Shown: piece after piece, positions 27,127 to 36,504 of the stretch | Numbering within the stretch: the stretch's first letter is position 1 | Layout: each line of letters begins with the position of its first letter | DNA from: Bacteroidota bacterium | GTDB lineage: Bacteria; Bacteroidota; Bacteroidia; Chitinophagales; Chitinophagaceae | Length of the DNA stretch: 38,831 nt | Reading direction: 5' to 3' | Assembly (NCBI GenBank): GCA_004292605.1 | Contig: RDXK01000103.1 | Coordinates: forward strand, 1 to 38,831 | The notes under the pieces: generated by a model | Databases searched by the model: none | The model's input: the letters and a program-made list of their open reading frames with translations, nothing else | Told to the model about the DNA's origin: nothing | Program-made: the position numbers and the translations under genes

Positions 27127-28134
27127 CTAATAAATTTTCAAGGATTGTAGGTAATTGGCCACATAATCTTGCACACCTTCTTCTAGGGAATAAAATTGGT
27201 GAGGGTAACCTACACTCCGAAGTTTTTGCATATTTGCCTCGGTAAAGTATTGGTATTTTTCTCTAATATCTTCCGGCATGGGTACAAACTCAATATTGGG
27301 CGATAAGTTCAGTGCTTTAAAAGTATTAGCAGCCAAATCATAAAAACTTCTTGCCTCACCAGTACCTAAATTAAACAACCCACTATTAACGCTATTCCAA
27401 GTAGCCGCCAACATGTTACTTAATAGCCAAGCAATCACCTGAACTACATCTTTTACATACACAAAATCTCTTAGTTGTTGTCCGTCAGCAAAATCTGGTT
27501 TATGGCTTTTGAACAACTTCACTAGCCCCGTATCGTTGATTTGATTAAAGCTATGCCAAATTACACTCGCCATTCTGCCTTTATGGTATTCGTTAGGGCC
27601 ATACACATTAAAAAACTTTAAACCTGCCCAAGCTTTCGACGATGCAGATTGTTGCAAGGCCCATTTGTCAAATTCATTCTTACTTACTCCGTATGGGTTC
27701 AGCGGTTGTAATTGAAAAGGCACTTCATGATCGTCGTTATAACCCAAACTTCCATCGCCATAAGTAGCGGCGGAAGAGGCGTAAATAAACGGAATATCGT
27801 TGCTGCTACAGTAACTCCATAGCATTTTCGAATAAGCAACATTTAGTTTTTCATGAACCGAATAATCAAACTCGGTAGTATCGGTTCTGGCACCTAAATG
27901 TATAATTGCACCAATGGGTGAATGGTTATTTTGAAGCCAAGTTTCTAAATGGGCTCTATCTACTTTTTCGGTATACGTTTTCTGGCTCCAGTTGGCTTGC
28001 TTTGCTTCCTTCAAAAAATCATCCACTATCACCAAATTATTGTACCCCAACTGGGTAAGATACTCCACTGTGCAGCTACCAATAAATCCTGCTGCACCGG
28101 TAATTAGCAAAAGCGTGTTATTGGGCTGTGCCAT
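27127..28134 (-). CDS. rfaD: ADP-L-glycero-D-manno-heptose 6-epimerase
   Basis: This 335-residue extended SDR enzyme epimerises ADP-heptose for the lipopolysaccharide inner core. TGAAGFIGS at the N-terminus binds NADP; ASSAATYGDG and NPYGVSK carry the Ser/Tyr/Lys catalytic residues. LGARTDTTEFD, FFNVYGPNEYHKGRMASV and QLRDFVYVKDVV are specific to the HldD/RfaD clade. It begins 3 nt after purL ends. The partner genes hldE and gmhB are not in the window. Confidence 0.95.
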   Translation of the reverse strand: MAQPNNTLLLITGAAGFIGSCTVEYLTQLGYNNLVIVDDFLKEAKQANWSQKTYTEKVDRAHLETWLQNNHSPIGAIIHLGARTDTTEFDYSVHEKLNVAYSKMLWSYCSSNDIPFIYASSAATYGDGSLGYNDDHEVPFQLQPLNPYGVSKNEFDKWALQQSASSKAWAGLKFFNVYGPNEYHKGRMASVIWHSFNQINDTGLVKLFKSHKPDFADGQQLRDFVYVKDVVQVIAWLLSNMLAATWNSVNSGLFNLGTGEARSFYDLAANTFKALNLSPNIEFVPMPEDIREKYQYFTEANMQKLRSVGYPHQFYSLEEGVQDYVANYLQSLKIY

Positions 28135-28137
28135 TGT

Positions 28138-30360
28138 TTAGTTATTTTGAAAATGTTTTTCAATAGCGGTATCGTATAGGTTTTTCCAAGTATCTATATT
28201 GCCCCAGTTTTGCTGGTTTACAGTAATGGCGCCGTTAGTAACAGTACCTAAAATTTGTGTAACTATACCTGCATCCGTAGCTGCTAATAGTAATTCACTC
28301 ACCTTATTTTCTGGCAAGGAAACTACTACCCTACTTTGGGCCTCGCCTAACCAAAATGCATCGGTTCTTACATCATTGGTATCCGCTGATACAGCGAAGC
28401 CTAAATTTTTGAAAAAACTCTTTTCCAATAATGTAGTAATTAAACCACCCTCACTTACATCATGGGCACTTGTAATGAGTTTTTGTTGTATAATTTTCGC
28501 AATGAATTGTTGTAAATTGTACTCCTCGTCCAAATCGAAATTGGGTGCTGGTGAAAACTCTACTCCTTTTATTTTATGCAAATATTCTGAGCTATTAATA
28601 CAGTTTTTTGCCTCGCCAATTAATACCAAAACATCCCCTTCGTTTTGCGTATAAAGGGTCATTTTATTTTCTACATTCTCTAACAATCCTACCATACCAA
28701 TAGTTGGTGTAGGATATACAGCACCATCCGGATTTTGGTTATAAAAACTTACATTTCCGCCAGTAACAGGTGTATTGAATTTTCTACATGCATCGCCCAT
28801 TCCGGTAACGGCGTGTACAAATTGATAATACACTTCCGGATCGTATGGATTACCAAAATTTAAACAGTTGGTAACTCCTAACGGCTCACCACCACTACAT
28901 ACTATGTTTCTGGCTGCCTCGGCCACCGCTATCATACCACCAGTGTGTGGGTTGGCATACACATACCTACTATTACAATCGGTAGTTACAGCTAGTGCCT
29001 TGCCCGTACCATGTGCCAATACTATGGCAGCATCGCTAGGGTTATTGGTACTTACATTCGCTGCTCCTACCATACTATCATACTGGGTGTATACGTAGCG
29101 TTTACTGGCAATATTGGGTAATTGCACCAGGTTTTGAACCGTTGCTTGTAACTCATTAGCATCCGTAATATCTGGAACTGAGTTTATATCAAATGCATTT
29201 ATTTTTTCAAAATAGGCTGGCTCCTTGTAATCTCTCGTATACTGCGGTGCACCACCACCCAATACCAATTCGTGGGCGGGCAAGGTAGCTTCCAATACAC
29301 CGTTCATGTAAAAGTTTAGCGTTCCAGTATTGGTAACCACACCTATTTCGCTACAGCTTAAATCCCACTTTTCAAAAATGGCCAATACCTCTGCCTCTTT
29401 ACCACGTTCTACCACCATCAGCATTCGCTCCTGGCTTTCGCTCAATAGTAGTTCCCATGCTTTCATATCTTTTTGGCGTGTAGGTACTTTATCTAACTGT
29501 ATATCCATACCCACACCACCCTTTGCACTCATTTCAGCAGTACTACAAATAATACCTGCAGCACCCATATCCTGCATACCTACCACGGCTCCGGTGGTAA
29601 TTACCTCCAAGCAGGCTTCTAACAATTTCTTTTCTTGAAATGGGTCGCCCACTTGCACCGCTGGTAACTCTTCCACACTATCACTAGTAATATCGGCGCT
29701 TGCAAAACTGGCTCCACCAATACCATCTTTCCCGGTAGCGCTACCTACAAAATATACAGGGTTGCCTTCGCCTTCTGCTGTGGCACTAATGGTTTTACCG
29801 TTTTCTACTATACCCACACTCATGGCATTCACTAGCGGATTGGTGTGGTATTTATCTTCAAAATAAATTTCGCCGCCTACGGTAGGTACGCCAAAGCAGT
29901 TGCCATAATGACCAATGCCTTTTACTACGCCGTTTAAAAGCCACTGTGTTTTTTTATCGGTCAGTCGGCCAAAACGTAAACTATTTAAGCTGGCAATAGG
30001 GCGGGCACCCATAGTAAAAATATCGCGTTGTATACCGCCCACACCCGTGGCAGCCCCTTGAAAAGGCTCTATGGCACTGGGGTGGTTATGACTTTCAATT
30101 TTAAATACTACACCAAAACCGTTGCCAATATCCATTAAGCCTGCGTTTTCTTCGCCAGCGGCTACTAACATACGGCCACCTTCTCTAGGTAAGGTTTTTA
30201 ACCACTTGATACTGTTTTTATAACTACAATGCTCGCTCCACATGGCGCTAAAGCAACACAGTTCGGTAAAATTGGGTAAACGACCGAGTTTTTCGTGTAT
30301 TAATTCAAATTCTTGAGAGGTTAAACGAAGCTGTTCGGCGGTTTTTACTGTTACTTCCAT
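28138..30360 (-). CDS. purL: Phosphoribosylformylglycinamidine synthase subunit PurL
   Basis: This 740-residue small-type PurL catalyses the ATP-dependent FGAR to FGAM step of purine synthesis, working with PurQ and PurS. The length fits the three-subunit form, with no fused glutaminase. FSAMWSEHCSYKNSIKW holds the conserved active-site His, and FKIESHNHPSAIEPFQGAAT the nucleotide site. Two AIRS-type halves follow (VGDPFQEKKLLEA; GGNVSFYNQ near the C-terminal half; HDVSEGGLITTL). purQ and purS are not adjacent. rfaD is 3 nt downstream. Confidence 0.97.
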   Translation of the reverse strand: MEVTVKTAEQLRLTSQEFELIHEKLGRLPNFTELCCFSAMWSEHCSYKNSIKWLKTLPREGGRMLVAAGEENAGLMDIGNGFGVVFKIESHNHPSAIEPFQGAATGVGGIQRDIFTMGARPIASLNSLRFGRLTDKKTQWLLNGVVKGIGHYGNCFGVPTVGGEIYFEDKYHTNPLVNAMSVGIVENGKTISATAEGEGNPVYFVGSATGKDGIGGASFASADITSDSVEELPAVQVGDPFQEKKLLEACLEVITTGAVVGMQDMGAAGIICSTAEMSAKGGVGMDIQLDKVPTRQKDMKAWELLLSESQERMLMVVERGKEAEVLAIFEKWDLSCSEIGVVTNTGTLNFYMNGVLEATLPAHELVLGGGAPQYTRDYKEPAYFEKINAFDINSVPDITDANELQATVQNLVQLPNIASKRYVYTQYDSMVGAANVSTNNPSDAAIVLAHGTGKALAVTTDCNSRYVYANPHTGGMIAVAEAARNIVCSGGEPLGVTNCLNFGNPYDPEVYYQFVHAVTGMGDACRKFNTPVTGGNVSFYNQNPDGAVYPTPTIGMVGLLENVENKMTLYTQNEGDVLVLIGEAKNCINSSEYLHKIKGVEFSPAPNFDLDEEYNLQQFIAKIIQQKLITSAHDVSEGGLITTLLEKSFFKNLGFAVSADTNDVRTDAFWLGEAQSRVVVSLPENKVSELLLAATDAGIVTQILGTVTNGAITVNQQNWGNIDTWKNLYDTAIEKHFQNN

Positions 30361-30383
30361 AAATGTTGGGCTATAATGCGTGG

Positions 30384-30391
30384 CAAAAGTA
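30384..30391 (-). promoter_or_regulatory. purL promoter -7 box
   Basis: TACTTTTG on the minus strand matches TAnnTTTG, 24 nt upstream of the purL ATG. No clear -33 TTTG is seen. Confidence 0.45.
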
Positions 30392-30413
30392 ACAATACGG
30401 CACTAGATGCCAT

Positions 30414-30441
30414 AAAAAAAGCCCGCCATAAATAGGCGGGC
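30414..30441 (-). terminator. Terminator of the head-GIN gene
   Basis: GCCCGCC and GGCGGGC form a perfect 7-bp GC stem with a 7-nt loop, followed on the minus strand by seven T. It lies 19 nt past the stop at 30460. Confidence 0.85.
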
Positions 30442-30459
30442 CATTCATTTAGTGAACTA

Positions 30460-31167
30460 TTAATCAATTTTTCTTAAGGCGTTTTTATGGCTCGATTTCT
30501 CGTTGATATTTGCTGGTGAGCCCTTGTAGCGTACGTTTCCGCTGCCGCTTACAATAGCGTTAATGGTTTTGGTAGCGTGAACACTAGCATTACCACTACC
30601 GCTTATTTTTACATTTGCCTCACTAGCTATCACATTCACCGCATCAATATTACCGCTGCCACTAAGCATAAGATTTAGGTTGGAACAGCTAGTAGCATCA
30701 CCGTTGGTTTTAATGGTTACATTTCCTGAACCCGACATGAGTATATTAAGATCCTGACTGTTTCCCACGCTGGTGGTTACATTTCCTGAACCTGAAATAG
30801 AAATATTCACAGTACCGCTATTGGTAAAAGCCCCTTCAGCTACCACGTTTCCACTACCAGAGAGTGCTATGTTGTTTAATTCAGTAGTATATAGTACCAC
30901 TTTGATAGCATCGTAACTCCAGGATTTTGTTTTTACATAGTCGGTACCAATGCTAAGTTTATTGCCTTTTTGCTCAAACACTATTTTTTGGTTCTCACTT
31001 TCGCCGGTTATTACGGCTTCATTCTTGGTGCCGTACTGTATGGTAACATTGGCACTACCCTTTAAATTCAATTCATTAAATGCGGCGATAGATTGTGTAC
31101 GCTGAGCACTAACGGCGTTTACAGTACAAGCGGCTATCAATGCGGTAAATAATACTTTCATGTTCAT
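30460..31167 (-). CDS. Secreted head-GIN-domain protein (DUF2807)
   Basis: I start at the ATG at 31167 (MNMKVLFTALIAACTVNAVSA, a signal peptide), giving 235 residues; the track start at 31194 is TTG. The body is a parallel beta-helix-like head-GIN domain with six SGSGN motifs spaced about 20 residues apart (LSGSGNVVAEG, ISGSGNVTTSV and so on). The family is named as putative auto-transporter adhesins, but its function is unsettled. It is divergent from the charged protein at 31301, and the 133-bp gap could hold shared control sites. Confidence 0.88.
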   Translation of the reverse strand: MNMKVLFTALIAACTVNAVSAQRTQSIAAFNELNLKGSANVTIQYGTKNEAVITGESENQKIVFEQKGNKLSIGTDYVKTKSWSYDAIKVVLYTTELNNIALSGSGNVVAEGAFTNSGTVNISISGSGNVTTSVGNSQDLNILMSGSGNVTIKTNGDATSCSNLNLMLSGSGNIDAVNVIASEANVKISGSGNASVHATKTINAIVSGSGNVRYKGSPANINEKSSHKNALRKID

Positions 31168-31300
31168 TTGTTTTAGTGTGGTACGTACACCCAAAACAAT
31201 TGTTACAAAAAGTTAAAAAAAACTTTCTCATTAAACTTATTTCTCCACGCTACATCTACTATTACAACAATCATTTTTTACAATTTTAAAAACACACATT

Positions 31301-31687
31301 ATGAAAAAGGTAGTAGTATTATTATTAGTAGTAGGTAGCACATTTGCTTTACAGGCACAAGTAACACAGGAGCCCAAAAAGCAAGTTCAACGGGAAGAAC
31401 GACGCAAAGAAATAAATGAAAAACTGAACCTAACGGAAGTCCAAAAAGCGGATGTTAAAAAAATTCATGAGGAGCAAAAAACCAAACGAGAGGCTATTAG
31501 TAACAATGCCAGTTTAAGTAGGGAAGAAAAGCAAGCCGCCATGAAAAATTTAAAGAAAGACGGAGCAAAAAGAATGGACGGTGTACTGAACGAAGAACAA
31601 AAGAAAGTAGTGAAAGAGGAACGCAAGGAGTTTAGAAAAAGAGACGGTAGAAAACCTCATCGCCGCCACTCAGCCATTGGCCGATAA
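31301..31687 (+). CDS. Secreted charged helical protein, Spy/CpxP-like
   Basis: This 128-residue protein starts with a signal peptide (VVVLLLVVGSTFALQA|Q). The mature part is almost all Lys, Glu and Arg helices with repeated LT.VQ-like and LN.EQ motifs (EKLNLTEVQKADVKKI, GVLNEEQKKVVKEE), resembling periplasmic Spy/CpxP chaperone-type proteins. The C-terminus is very basic (RRHSAIGR). Membership is by composition and layout, not a firm family match. A strong terminator follows. Confidence 0.75.
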   Translation: MKKVVVLLLVVGSTFALQAQVTQEPKKQVQREERRKEINEKLNLTEVQKADVKKIHEEQKTKREAISNNASLSREEKQAAMKNLKKDGAKRMDGVLNEEQKKVVKEERKEFRKRDGRKPHRRHSAIGR

Positions 31688-31704
31688 GGTATTTATAGAA
31701 GCAA

Positions 31705-31737
31705 AAAATCCTCCATCAAGCACCGATGGAGGATTTT
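31705..31737. terminator. Strong terminator between convergent genes
   Basis: AAAATCCTCCATC and GATGGAGGATTTT form a perfect 13-bp stem with a 7-nt loop, with A/T runs on both sides. It lies between the stops at 31687 and 31760 and can act both ways. Confidence 0.88.
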
Positions 31738-31759
31738 ATTTTGATCTGTGTCTACTGTA

Positions 31760-32539
31760 TTACTTAGCTTTATCATCACTTTGAACTAACAAAGGTGTTT
31801 TACCATCGGTAACAATAATTTTTGTGTTATTGCTCTTGCTAAGCTCCTTAAAAGCTTCAATGGTACGCCAGCTAATGAGTAGCGGGTTTAAACCTTCAGA
31901 AATTATTTTCTGAGCGTCGCGTATACCAGCGGCTTCAATTTTTTTACGCTCAGCTTCTTGCTTTTCACGGTCTAGTACAAATTGCATTCTAAATGCCTCT
32001 TGTTCAGCACGTAATTTTTGCTCAATAGCACTAGAAAGCTCAGCGGGAAGTTTCACACTTTTCAACAGCACGGCTTCAATAAATACCCCCCGCTGGCTCA
32101 AATACTTATCCATTTCCTCCTTAATTACTTTTTCTATTTTGGCACGTTCGCTAGTGTGTAAATCCTTTGCCATAAAGCGGGAACTTACATCTCTCACTAC
32201 GCTTCTAAATACGGGTAGTATGACCACGCTTTCATAATCTTCGCCCACATCCTTTAATAATTGAGGTATTTTTTTGGTTTCTAGATGGTATAAAATACTC
32301 ATTTCGGTATTAACCGTTAAACCTTCCTGCGTGGGCAAATCGGCATTAATAGGTAGGTTTACCGTACTGGTGGGCACCTTAATAATACGGGTAAATAAAC
32401 CTACGCCGTACATACCACTATTAAGGGTATAATCTTGCAGGCGACCAGCTTTGCGGCGAACACCTACTTCGGTTTGGTTTACGGTAACACAACTAGCTAA
32501 GCTAATAGCAATGAGGGCAGTGAGTGATACTATTTTCAT
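31760..32539 (-). CDS. SPFH/prohibitin-family lipoprotein
   Basis: The protein has 259 residues from the ATG at 32539; the track start is TTG three codons earlier. A lipobox (ISLASC, Cys ~16) suggests a lipid anchor rather than the usual single membrane helix. The SPFH domain follows (VNQTEVGVRRKAGRLQDY, LTVNTEMSILYHLE, VVRDVSSRFMAKDL), then a long charged coiled coil (EQKLRAEQEAFRMQFVLDRE). SPFH proteins form membrane-bound rings that organise or protect membrane proteases. Which process it serves here is unknown. It ends in convergence with the Spy-like gene. Confidence 0.9.
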   Translation of the reverse strand: MKIVSLTALIAISLASCVTVNQTEVGVRRKAGRLQDYTLNSGMYGVGLFTRIIKVPTSTVNLPINADLPTQEGLTVNTEMSILYHLETKKIPQLLKDVGEDYESVVILPVFRSVVRDVSSRFMAKDLHTSERAKIEKVIKEEMDKYLSQRGVFIEAVLLKSVKLPAELSSAIEQKLRAEQEAFRMQFVLDREKQEAERKKIEAAGIRDAQKIISEGLNPLLISWRTIEAFKELSKSNNTKIIVTDGKTPLLVQSDDKAK

Positions 32540-32623
32540 AACAATCAATTTTATAATGCTAAGAACAGCAAAACCTAAATAATTGATTGTTAACTAAATG
32601 TAATTAGGAATAGTTTAACAGCA

Positions 32624-33244
32624 CTAGAGAACAGGCACCCAAATACTTTCGTCGGGGGCTTTTGCAGTAGCTTGTTTTAGTAACTGTAATACCAAGGCAT
32701 CAGTTTGTGCACCGTTGCCCATCGATTTACCAAAAACAGCCGTGGTATGTTGCATAGCACCGGCAAAATCAAGTTTCCAAGCGTTATTTTCAAAAGTCAA
32801 AGGCATTTGAATAAGGCTATTTTTTTCCGCAGCTGGTGTTAGGTAGGCTTTAGTACCGTTTACCACCACTTTCATACCGGTGGCGGTAAAAGTAGGCATG
32901 CTCATACCTTTAGAATCGAGCAGAGTTTGCATTACTTTGTAGCTGGAGGCTGCTTTTAATTCGGCATCGCTCATATTATGCCGGAGCGACAGAACAAAGA
33001 ACTTGTCTAATAAAGGTAAGTTTTGAACAACTTCCTTTTTGGCTGTTTTAGCGGTTTGTAAAATTTGGTTAAAATATTTTTTGGAATCGGCTGAAAGCAT
33101 ACCCCAAGCCATCGGTGCATTTTTGGCACGTACATGCGTGTTGAACTGAGATACTGCCACTAAAACTTGCCCTTCTGCATTGTTCTGGGAAAATCCAGCA
33201 ATTTCCACTAGCAGAAAGAACCCTATATTGATTATGAACTTCAT
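32624..33244 (-). CDS. Secreted protein of unknown function
   Basis: The protein has 206 residues from the ATG at 33244 (MKFIINIGFFLLVEIAGFSQ, a signal peptide); the track version adds eight residues from a TTG. The mature part has a helical half (VSQFNTHVRAKNAPMAWGML, SADSKKYFNQIL) and a beta half ending LTFENNAWKLDFAG. This pattern resembles NTF2-like/DUF4878-type small exported domains, but I do not claim membership. It lies between methylmalonyl-CoA epimerase and the SPFH gene, all on the minus strand. Confidence 0.75.
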   Translation of the reverse strand: MKFIINIGFFLLVEIAGFSQNNAEGQVLVAVSQFNTHVRAKNAPMAWGMLSADSKKYFNQILQTAKTAKKEVVQNLPLLDKFFVLSLRHNMSDAELKAASSYKVMQTLLDSKGMSMPTFTATGMKVVVNGTKAYLTPAAEKNSLIQMPLTFENNAWKLDFAGAMQHTTAVFGKSMGNGAQTDALVLQLLKQATAKAPDESIWVPVL

Positions 33245-33321
33245 GTTTATTGTGATCTTGTGAAACAATCACGCAAAACTCGACTATAAAAATGGATTTT
33301 GTTCGATTAACAGATTATATC

Positions 33322-33723
33322 CTACTTAATTTCTTGACAAATTTCAATTAAAACACCATTTGTATTCTTCGGGTGAACAAAACAAACCCATTTGTTGTCC
33401 GCACCTTTTTTAGGTTCTTCGTTTAACAAAGTAAATCCCGCCTCCCTCAAACGCTTCATTTCAGCCTTAATATCGTCTACAGCAAATGCGATGTGATGAA
33501 TTCCTTCGCCACGCTTCTCCACAAATTTCTGAATTACACCACCCGGCTGGGTACATTCCAAGAGTTCAATCTTGTTATTGCCAGTGGCTAAAAAAGCGGT
33601 TGTAACACTTTCAGTGGGTACTTCTTCCAACTTATATACTTCTGTATTTAACAATTTTTCGTACAACGGAATACTGTTTTCCAAACTTTTCACTGCTATT
33701 CCTATATGCTCTATATGTGTCAT
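33322..33723 (-). CDS. mce: Methylmalonyl-CoA epimerase
   Basis: This 133-residue vicinal-oxygen-chelate protein interconverts (R)- and (S)-methylmalonyl-CoA in propionate metabolism. HIEHIGIAVKSLENSIPLYE opens the first beta-alpha-beta unit with a metal His; NKIELLECT, GEGIHHIAFAVDDIKAEM and GVLIEICQ supply the others. Length is normal. The methylmalonyl-CoA mutase genes are not in the window. Confidence 0.94.
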   Translation of the reverse strand: MTHIEHIGIAVKSLENSIPLYEKLLNTEVYKLEEVPTESVTTAFLATGNNKIELLECTQPGGVIQKFVEKRGEGIHHIAFAVDDIKAEMKRLREAGFTLLNEEPKKGADNKWVCFVHPKNTNGVLIEICQEIK

Positions 33724-33796
33724 TGAATTGCTTTCGTTTATAATAAATAGAAATTAACTATACTATGGCCATACCGAATTTTACAACCGTTTGACG

Positions 33797-33804
33797 TATT
33801 TTTG
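33797..33804 (+). promoter_or_regulatory. isc operon promoter -7 box
   Basis: TATTTTTG fits TAnnTTTG, 30 nt upstream of the iscS ATG. There is no clear -33 match. Confidence 0.45.
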
Positions 33805-33834
33805 TGTTATTGATTAGAACAAATAAACATAAAC

Positions 33835-35052
33835 ATGCTTAAATTACCGATTTACTTAGATAATAATGCCACCACACCCATGGATCCGAGGGTATTGGAA
33901 GCAATGACGCCTTACTTTTTACAACATTATGGTAATGCGGCCAGTAGAAACCACCCTTTTGGTTGGGAAGCGGAAGAGGCGGTAGATTATGCTCGTGAAC
34001 AAGTAGCACAGTTGATTGGTGCCGACCCGAAAGAGATCATTTTTACCAGCGGTGCCACCGAGGGCGATAACCTAGCCATAAAAGGTGTGTACGAAATGTA
34101 TGCAAGCAAAGGTAACCACATAATAACGGCTACTACGGAGCATAAAGCGGTTTTAGATACTTGTAAACACTTGGAAAAATTAGGTGCCGAAGTTACTTAT
34201 TTAGAAGTTGGTGCCGACGGCTTGGTGAATTTACAAGAGCTTGAAGCTGCCATAAAGCCTACTACTATTTTAGTAGCTATTATGTATGCCAACAACGAAA
34301 TAGGCGTAATACAGCCGGTGAAAGAAATTAGTACGATTGCCAAAAAACATGGCGTATTATTTTTTACCGATGCTGTGCAAGCTGTGGGCAAAATACCTGT
34401 AAATGTACAAGCCGACGGTATAGATATTATGGCATTTACTGCCCATAAAATGTATGGACCTAAAGGTGTAGGTGCCTTGTACGTGCGTAGAAAAAATCCA
34501 CGTGTAAAAGTTACTGCCCAAATGGATGGCGGTGGCCACGAACGTGGTATGCGTAGCGGTACTTTAAATGTACCCGGCATTGTAGGTTTTGGTAAGGCTT
34601 GTGAAATTTGCAGATTAGATATGGAAGCGGATACGAAGCGAATAGTAGCTATGAGAAACCGCCTTGAAAATTCCTTGCTTGAAATAGAGGAAAGCTATTT
34701 GAACGGTCATAAGGAGCATCGCCTACCGCATGTATCTAATATTTCGTTCAAGTATGTGGAAGGTGAAGGTTTGATGATGGGTTTCAATAAAAATATAGCC
34801 GTATCATCGGGTTCTGCCTGTACATCGGCCTCTTTAGAACCAAGCTATGTATTGAAAGCTTTGGGTTTGGGCGACGATTTAGCTCACAGCAGTTTGCGTT
34901 TTGGCTTAAGTAGGTTTACTACCGATGAGGAAATAGACTATACGATAGAGCATGTACGTACTACAGTATTAAAATTAAGGGATATGAGCCCGCTGTGGGA
35001 AATGTACAAAGAAGGAATTGATTTAAACTCAATAGAGTGGGCTCATCATTAG
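33835..35052 (+). CDS. iscS: Cysteine desulfurase IscS
   Basis: This 405-residue PLP enzyme removes sulfur from cysteine for iron-sulfur cluster assembly. [20 protein letters not shown] opens it; the PLP lysine is K205 in [10 protein letters not shown]; the persulfide cysteine is C329 in [10 protein letters not shown] on a long IscS-type loop (group I). It leads an iscS-iscU-iscA operon with gaps of 37 and 15 nt. No IscR-like regulator is adjacent. Confidence 0.97.
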   Translation: MLKLPIYLDNNATTPMDPRVLEAMTPYFLQHYGNAASRNHPFGWEAEEAVDYAREQVAQLIGADPKEIIFTSGATEGDNLAIKGVYEMYASKGNHIITATTEHKAVLDTCKHLEKLGAEVTYLEVGADGLVNLQELEAAIKPTTILVAIMYANNEIGVIQPVKEISTIAKKHGVLFFTDAVQAVGKIPVNVQADGIDIMAFTAHKMYGPKGVGALYVRRKNPRVKVTAQMDGGGHERGMRSGTLNVPGIVGFGKACEICRLDMEADTKRIVAMRNRLENSLLEIEESYLNGHKEHRLPHVSNISFKYVEGEGLMMGFNKNIAVSSGSACTSASLEPSYVLKALGLGDDLAHSSLRFGLSRFTTDEEIDYTIEHVRTTVLKLRDMSPLWEMYKEGIDLNSIEWAHH

Positions 35053-35089
35053 TTAACATTTTTTTTCTAACAATTAAATATAAATTTTT

Positions 35090-35506
35090 ATGGCATACTC
35101 AGAAAAAGTAATCGATCATTACAGCAATCCCAAAAACGTGGGAACATTAGACAAAAGTAAAACCAACGTAGGCACCGGTTTAGTAGGTGCTCCCGAGTGT
35201 GGCGACGTGATGCGTTTGCAAATTGAAGTAGATGAAACTACCCACACAATAACAGACGCCAAGTTCAAAACTTTTGGATGCGGCTCGGCCATTGCATCCT
35301 CTAGCTTAGCTACAGAATGGTTAAAAGGTAAAACGGTAGACCAAGCTTTGGCTATAGATAATATGGAGTTAGTAGAAGAATTAAACTTACCTCCAGTAAA
35401 AATTCACTGCTCGGTTTTAGCGGAAGACGCTATTAAAGCGGCCATTAACGATTACCGTGTGAAAAACGGTATGGACGCCTTGGTTTTTGAGGAAAGAATT
35501 CACTAA
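35090..35506 (+). CDS. iscU: Iron-sulfur cluster scaffold IscU
   Basis: This 138-residue scaffold builds [2Fe-2S] clusters. The ligands C37 (in PECGD with D39), C64 (TFGCGSA), H106 and C107 (KIHCS) are all present. The LPPVK motif that binds the HscA chaperone is present at residues 100-104, although hscA and hscB are not in this cluster. It follows iscS by 37 nt. Confidence 0.97.
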   Translation: MAYSEKVIDHYSNPKNVGTLDKSKTNVGTGLVGAPECGDVMRLQIEVDETTHTITDAKFKTFGCGSAIASSSLATEWLKGKTVDQALAIDNMELVEELNLPPVKIHCSVLAEDAIKAAINDYRVKNGMDALVFEERIH

Positions 35507-35521
35507 TACAATAGTATAACT

Positions 35522-35872
35522 ATGGTAGCAACAGATAACGGAATATATATTAGCGCTAAAGCAAAAGCGAAGGTTCAGCAGCTGATGCAGGAAGCCAATG
35601 TAAGTTCCGACGATGGATATTTTTTACGGGTGGGCGTAGTGGGTGGTGGATGTAGCGGATTAAGCTACAAGATGGATTTTGATAATGAGCAAAAGCCCAT
35701 GGACCAAGTATTTGAAGACAAAGGAATAAAAATTGTAACCGATTTAAAAAGCTTTCTATACTTAGTAAATACCGAGTTAGAATTTAGCGATGGTTTAAAT
35801 GGTAAAGGGTTTTATTTTGATAATCCCAACGCTAGCAGAAGCTGCGGCTGCGGTGAAAGTTTTGCAGTGTAG
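35522..35872 (+). CDS. iscA: HesB/IscA-family iron-sulfur carrier
   Basis: This 116-residue A-type carrier has the three family cysteines: one in VVGGGCSGLSY and two in RSCGCGESFAV. ISAKAKAKVQQLM and KIVTDLKSFLYL also match. Acting after IscU, such proteins pass clusters to target proteins. The exact subfamily (IscA, ErpA or SufA) cannot be settled by eye. It is 15 nt after iscU and is the last gene before a terminator. Confidence 0.93.
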   Translation: MVATDNGIYISAKAKAKVQQLMQEANVSSDDGYFLRVGVVGGGCSGLSYKMDFDNEQKPMDQVFEDKGIKIVTDLKSFLYLVNTELEFSDGLNGKGFYFDNPNASRSCGCGESFAV

Positions 35873-35902
35873 ACGCCCCATCTGCAATAATATTTTTAGT
35901 AG

Positions 35903-35939
35903 AAAGAGCTTTGACCATTAGGTTGAAGCTCTTTTTTAT
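35903..35939 (+). terminator. isc operon terminator
   Basis: AAAGAGCTT and AAGCTCTTT form a 9-bp stem with a 14-nt loop, followed by a T-run, about 30 nt after the iscA stop. Beyond it, 35940-36098 shows nothing identifiable. Confidence 0.75.
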
Positions 35940-36098
35940 TACAGATAACTAAGCCGGAATTCCAAACGATCCATCAATCACTCACCCCAAGAGGTAGTTC
36001 CTATTGGGTATTTACAGACTTGACATTCCTGGCATAAATAAATCTTGATAACTAGGCCTACCAAACCGTTGAATCTTGAATCCATATACTTTTAGAGT

Positions 36099-36132
36099 AA
36101 AAAAATGGCTGCTCCTTTTGCAAGAAACAGCC
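36099..36132 (-). terminator. Terminator of the PID-CTERM-like gene
   Basis: On the minus strand GGCTG and CAGCC enclose a 16-nt loop and are followed by A and seven T. It lies 37 nt after the stop at 36169. Confidence 0.6.
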
Positions 36133-36168
36133 AACTACATCAGGGGTGTAATTCGTAGGTTGATTAAT

Positions 36169-36384
36169 TTACTTTTTTATGTTTCTTTTACGCTGCTGTA
36201 CTTTTTTTGCACCGTAAGCTGCACCCGCCGCTACAAGTAGGCTTAGGCCGCCATCTACAGGTAAATCTCTCACGTCGTCTTCAAGACCTGGCTGGGCGTT
36301 GCCGATGAACGGAATTAAAAAAAATAAAATAACCAAGTAAAATAATACTTGGTATCTGCTTTTGAAAGTGATTTGTTGTTTCAT
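36169..36384 (-). CDS. PID-CTERM-like mini-protein
   Basis: This 71-residue protein consists of a signal peptide (LFYLVILFFLIPFIGNA|QPG), a short acidic linker, then PVDGGLSLLVAAGAAYGAKK and a basic tail. The end matches the three-part layout of the Bacteroidota PID-CTERM sorting tag (a P-I/V-D motif, a short hydrophobic helix and a Lys/Arg cluster). Here the tag makes up most of the mature protein, as is common for such small proteins. It lies 120 nt downstream of a T9SS-sorted surface protein on the same strand. Its function is unknown; I did not confirm the family by search. Confidence 0.7.
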   Translation of the reverse strand: MKQQITFKSRYQVLFYLVILFFLIPFIGNAQPGLEDDVRDLPVDGGLSLLVAAGAAYGAKKVQQRKRNIKK

Positions 36385-36504
36385 TTTTCATTTTTTTCCC
36401 TACCTACTTTGTGTAATATTTTTGGTACGGCATTTTATTTTACTTAACTCCCAGCTAAACCTTTATCGACCTGCCTGTGATACTGTACCCAGCTTTTCAC
36501 TGCC

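Noticed and set aside
35940-36098. Possible RNA gene after the isc operon
   Set aside because: I found no cloverleaf or other convincing fold.
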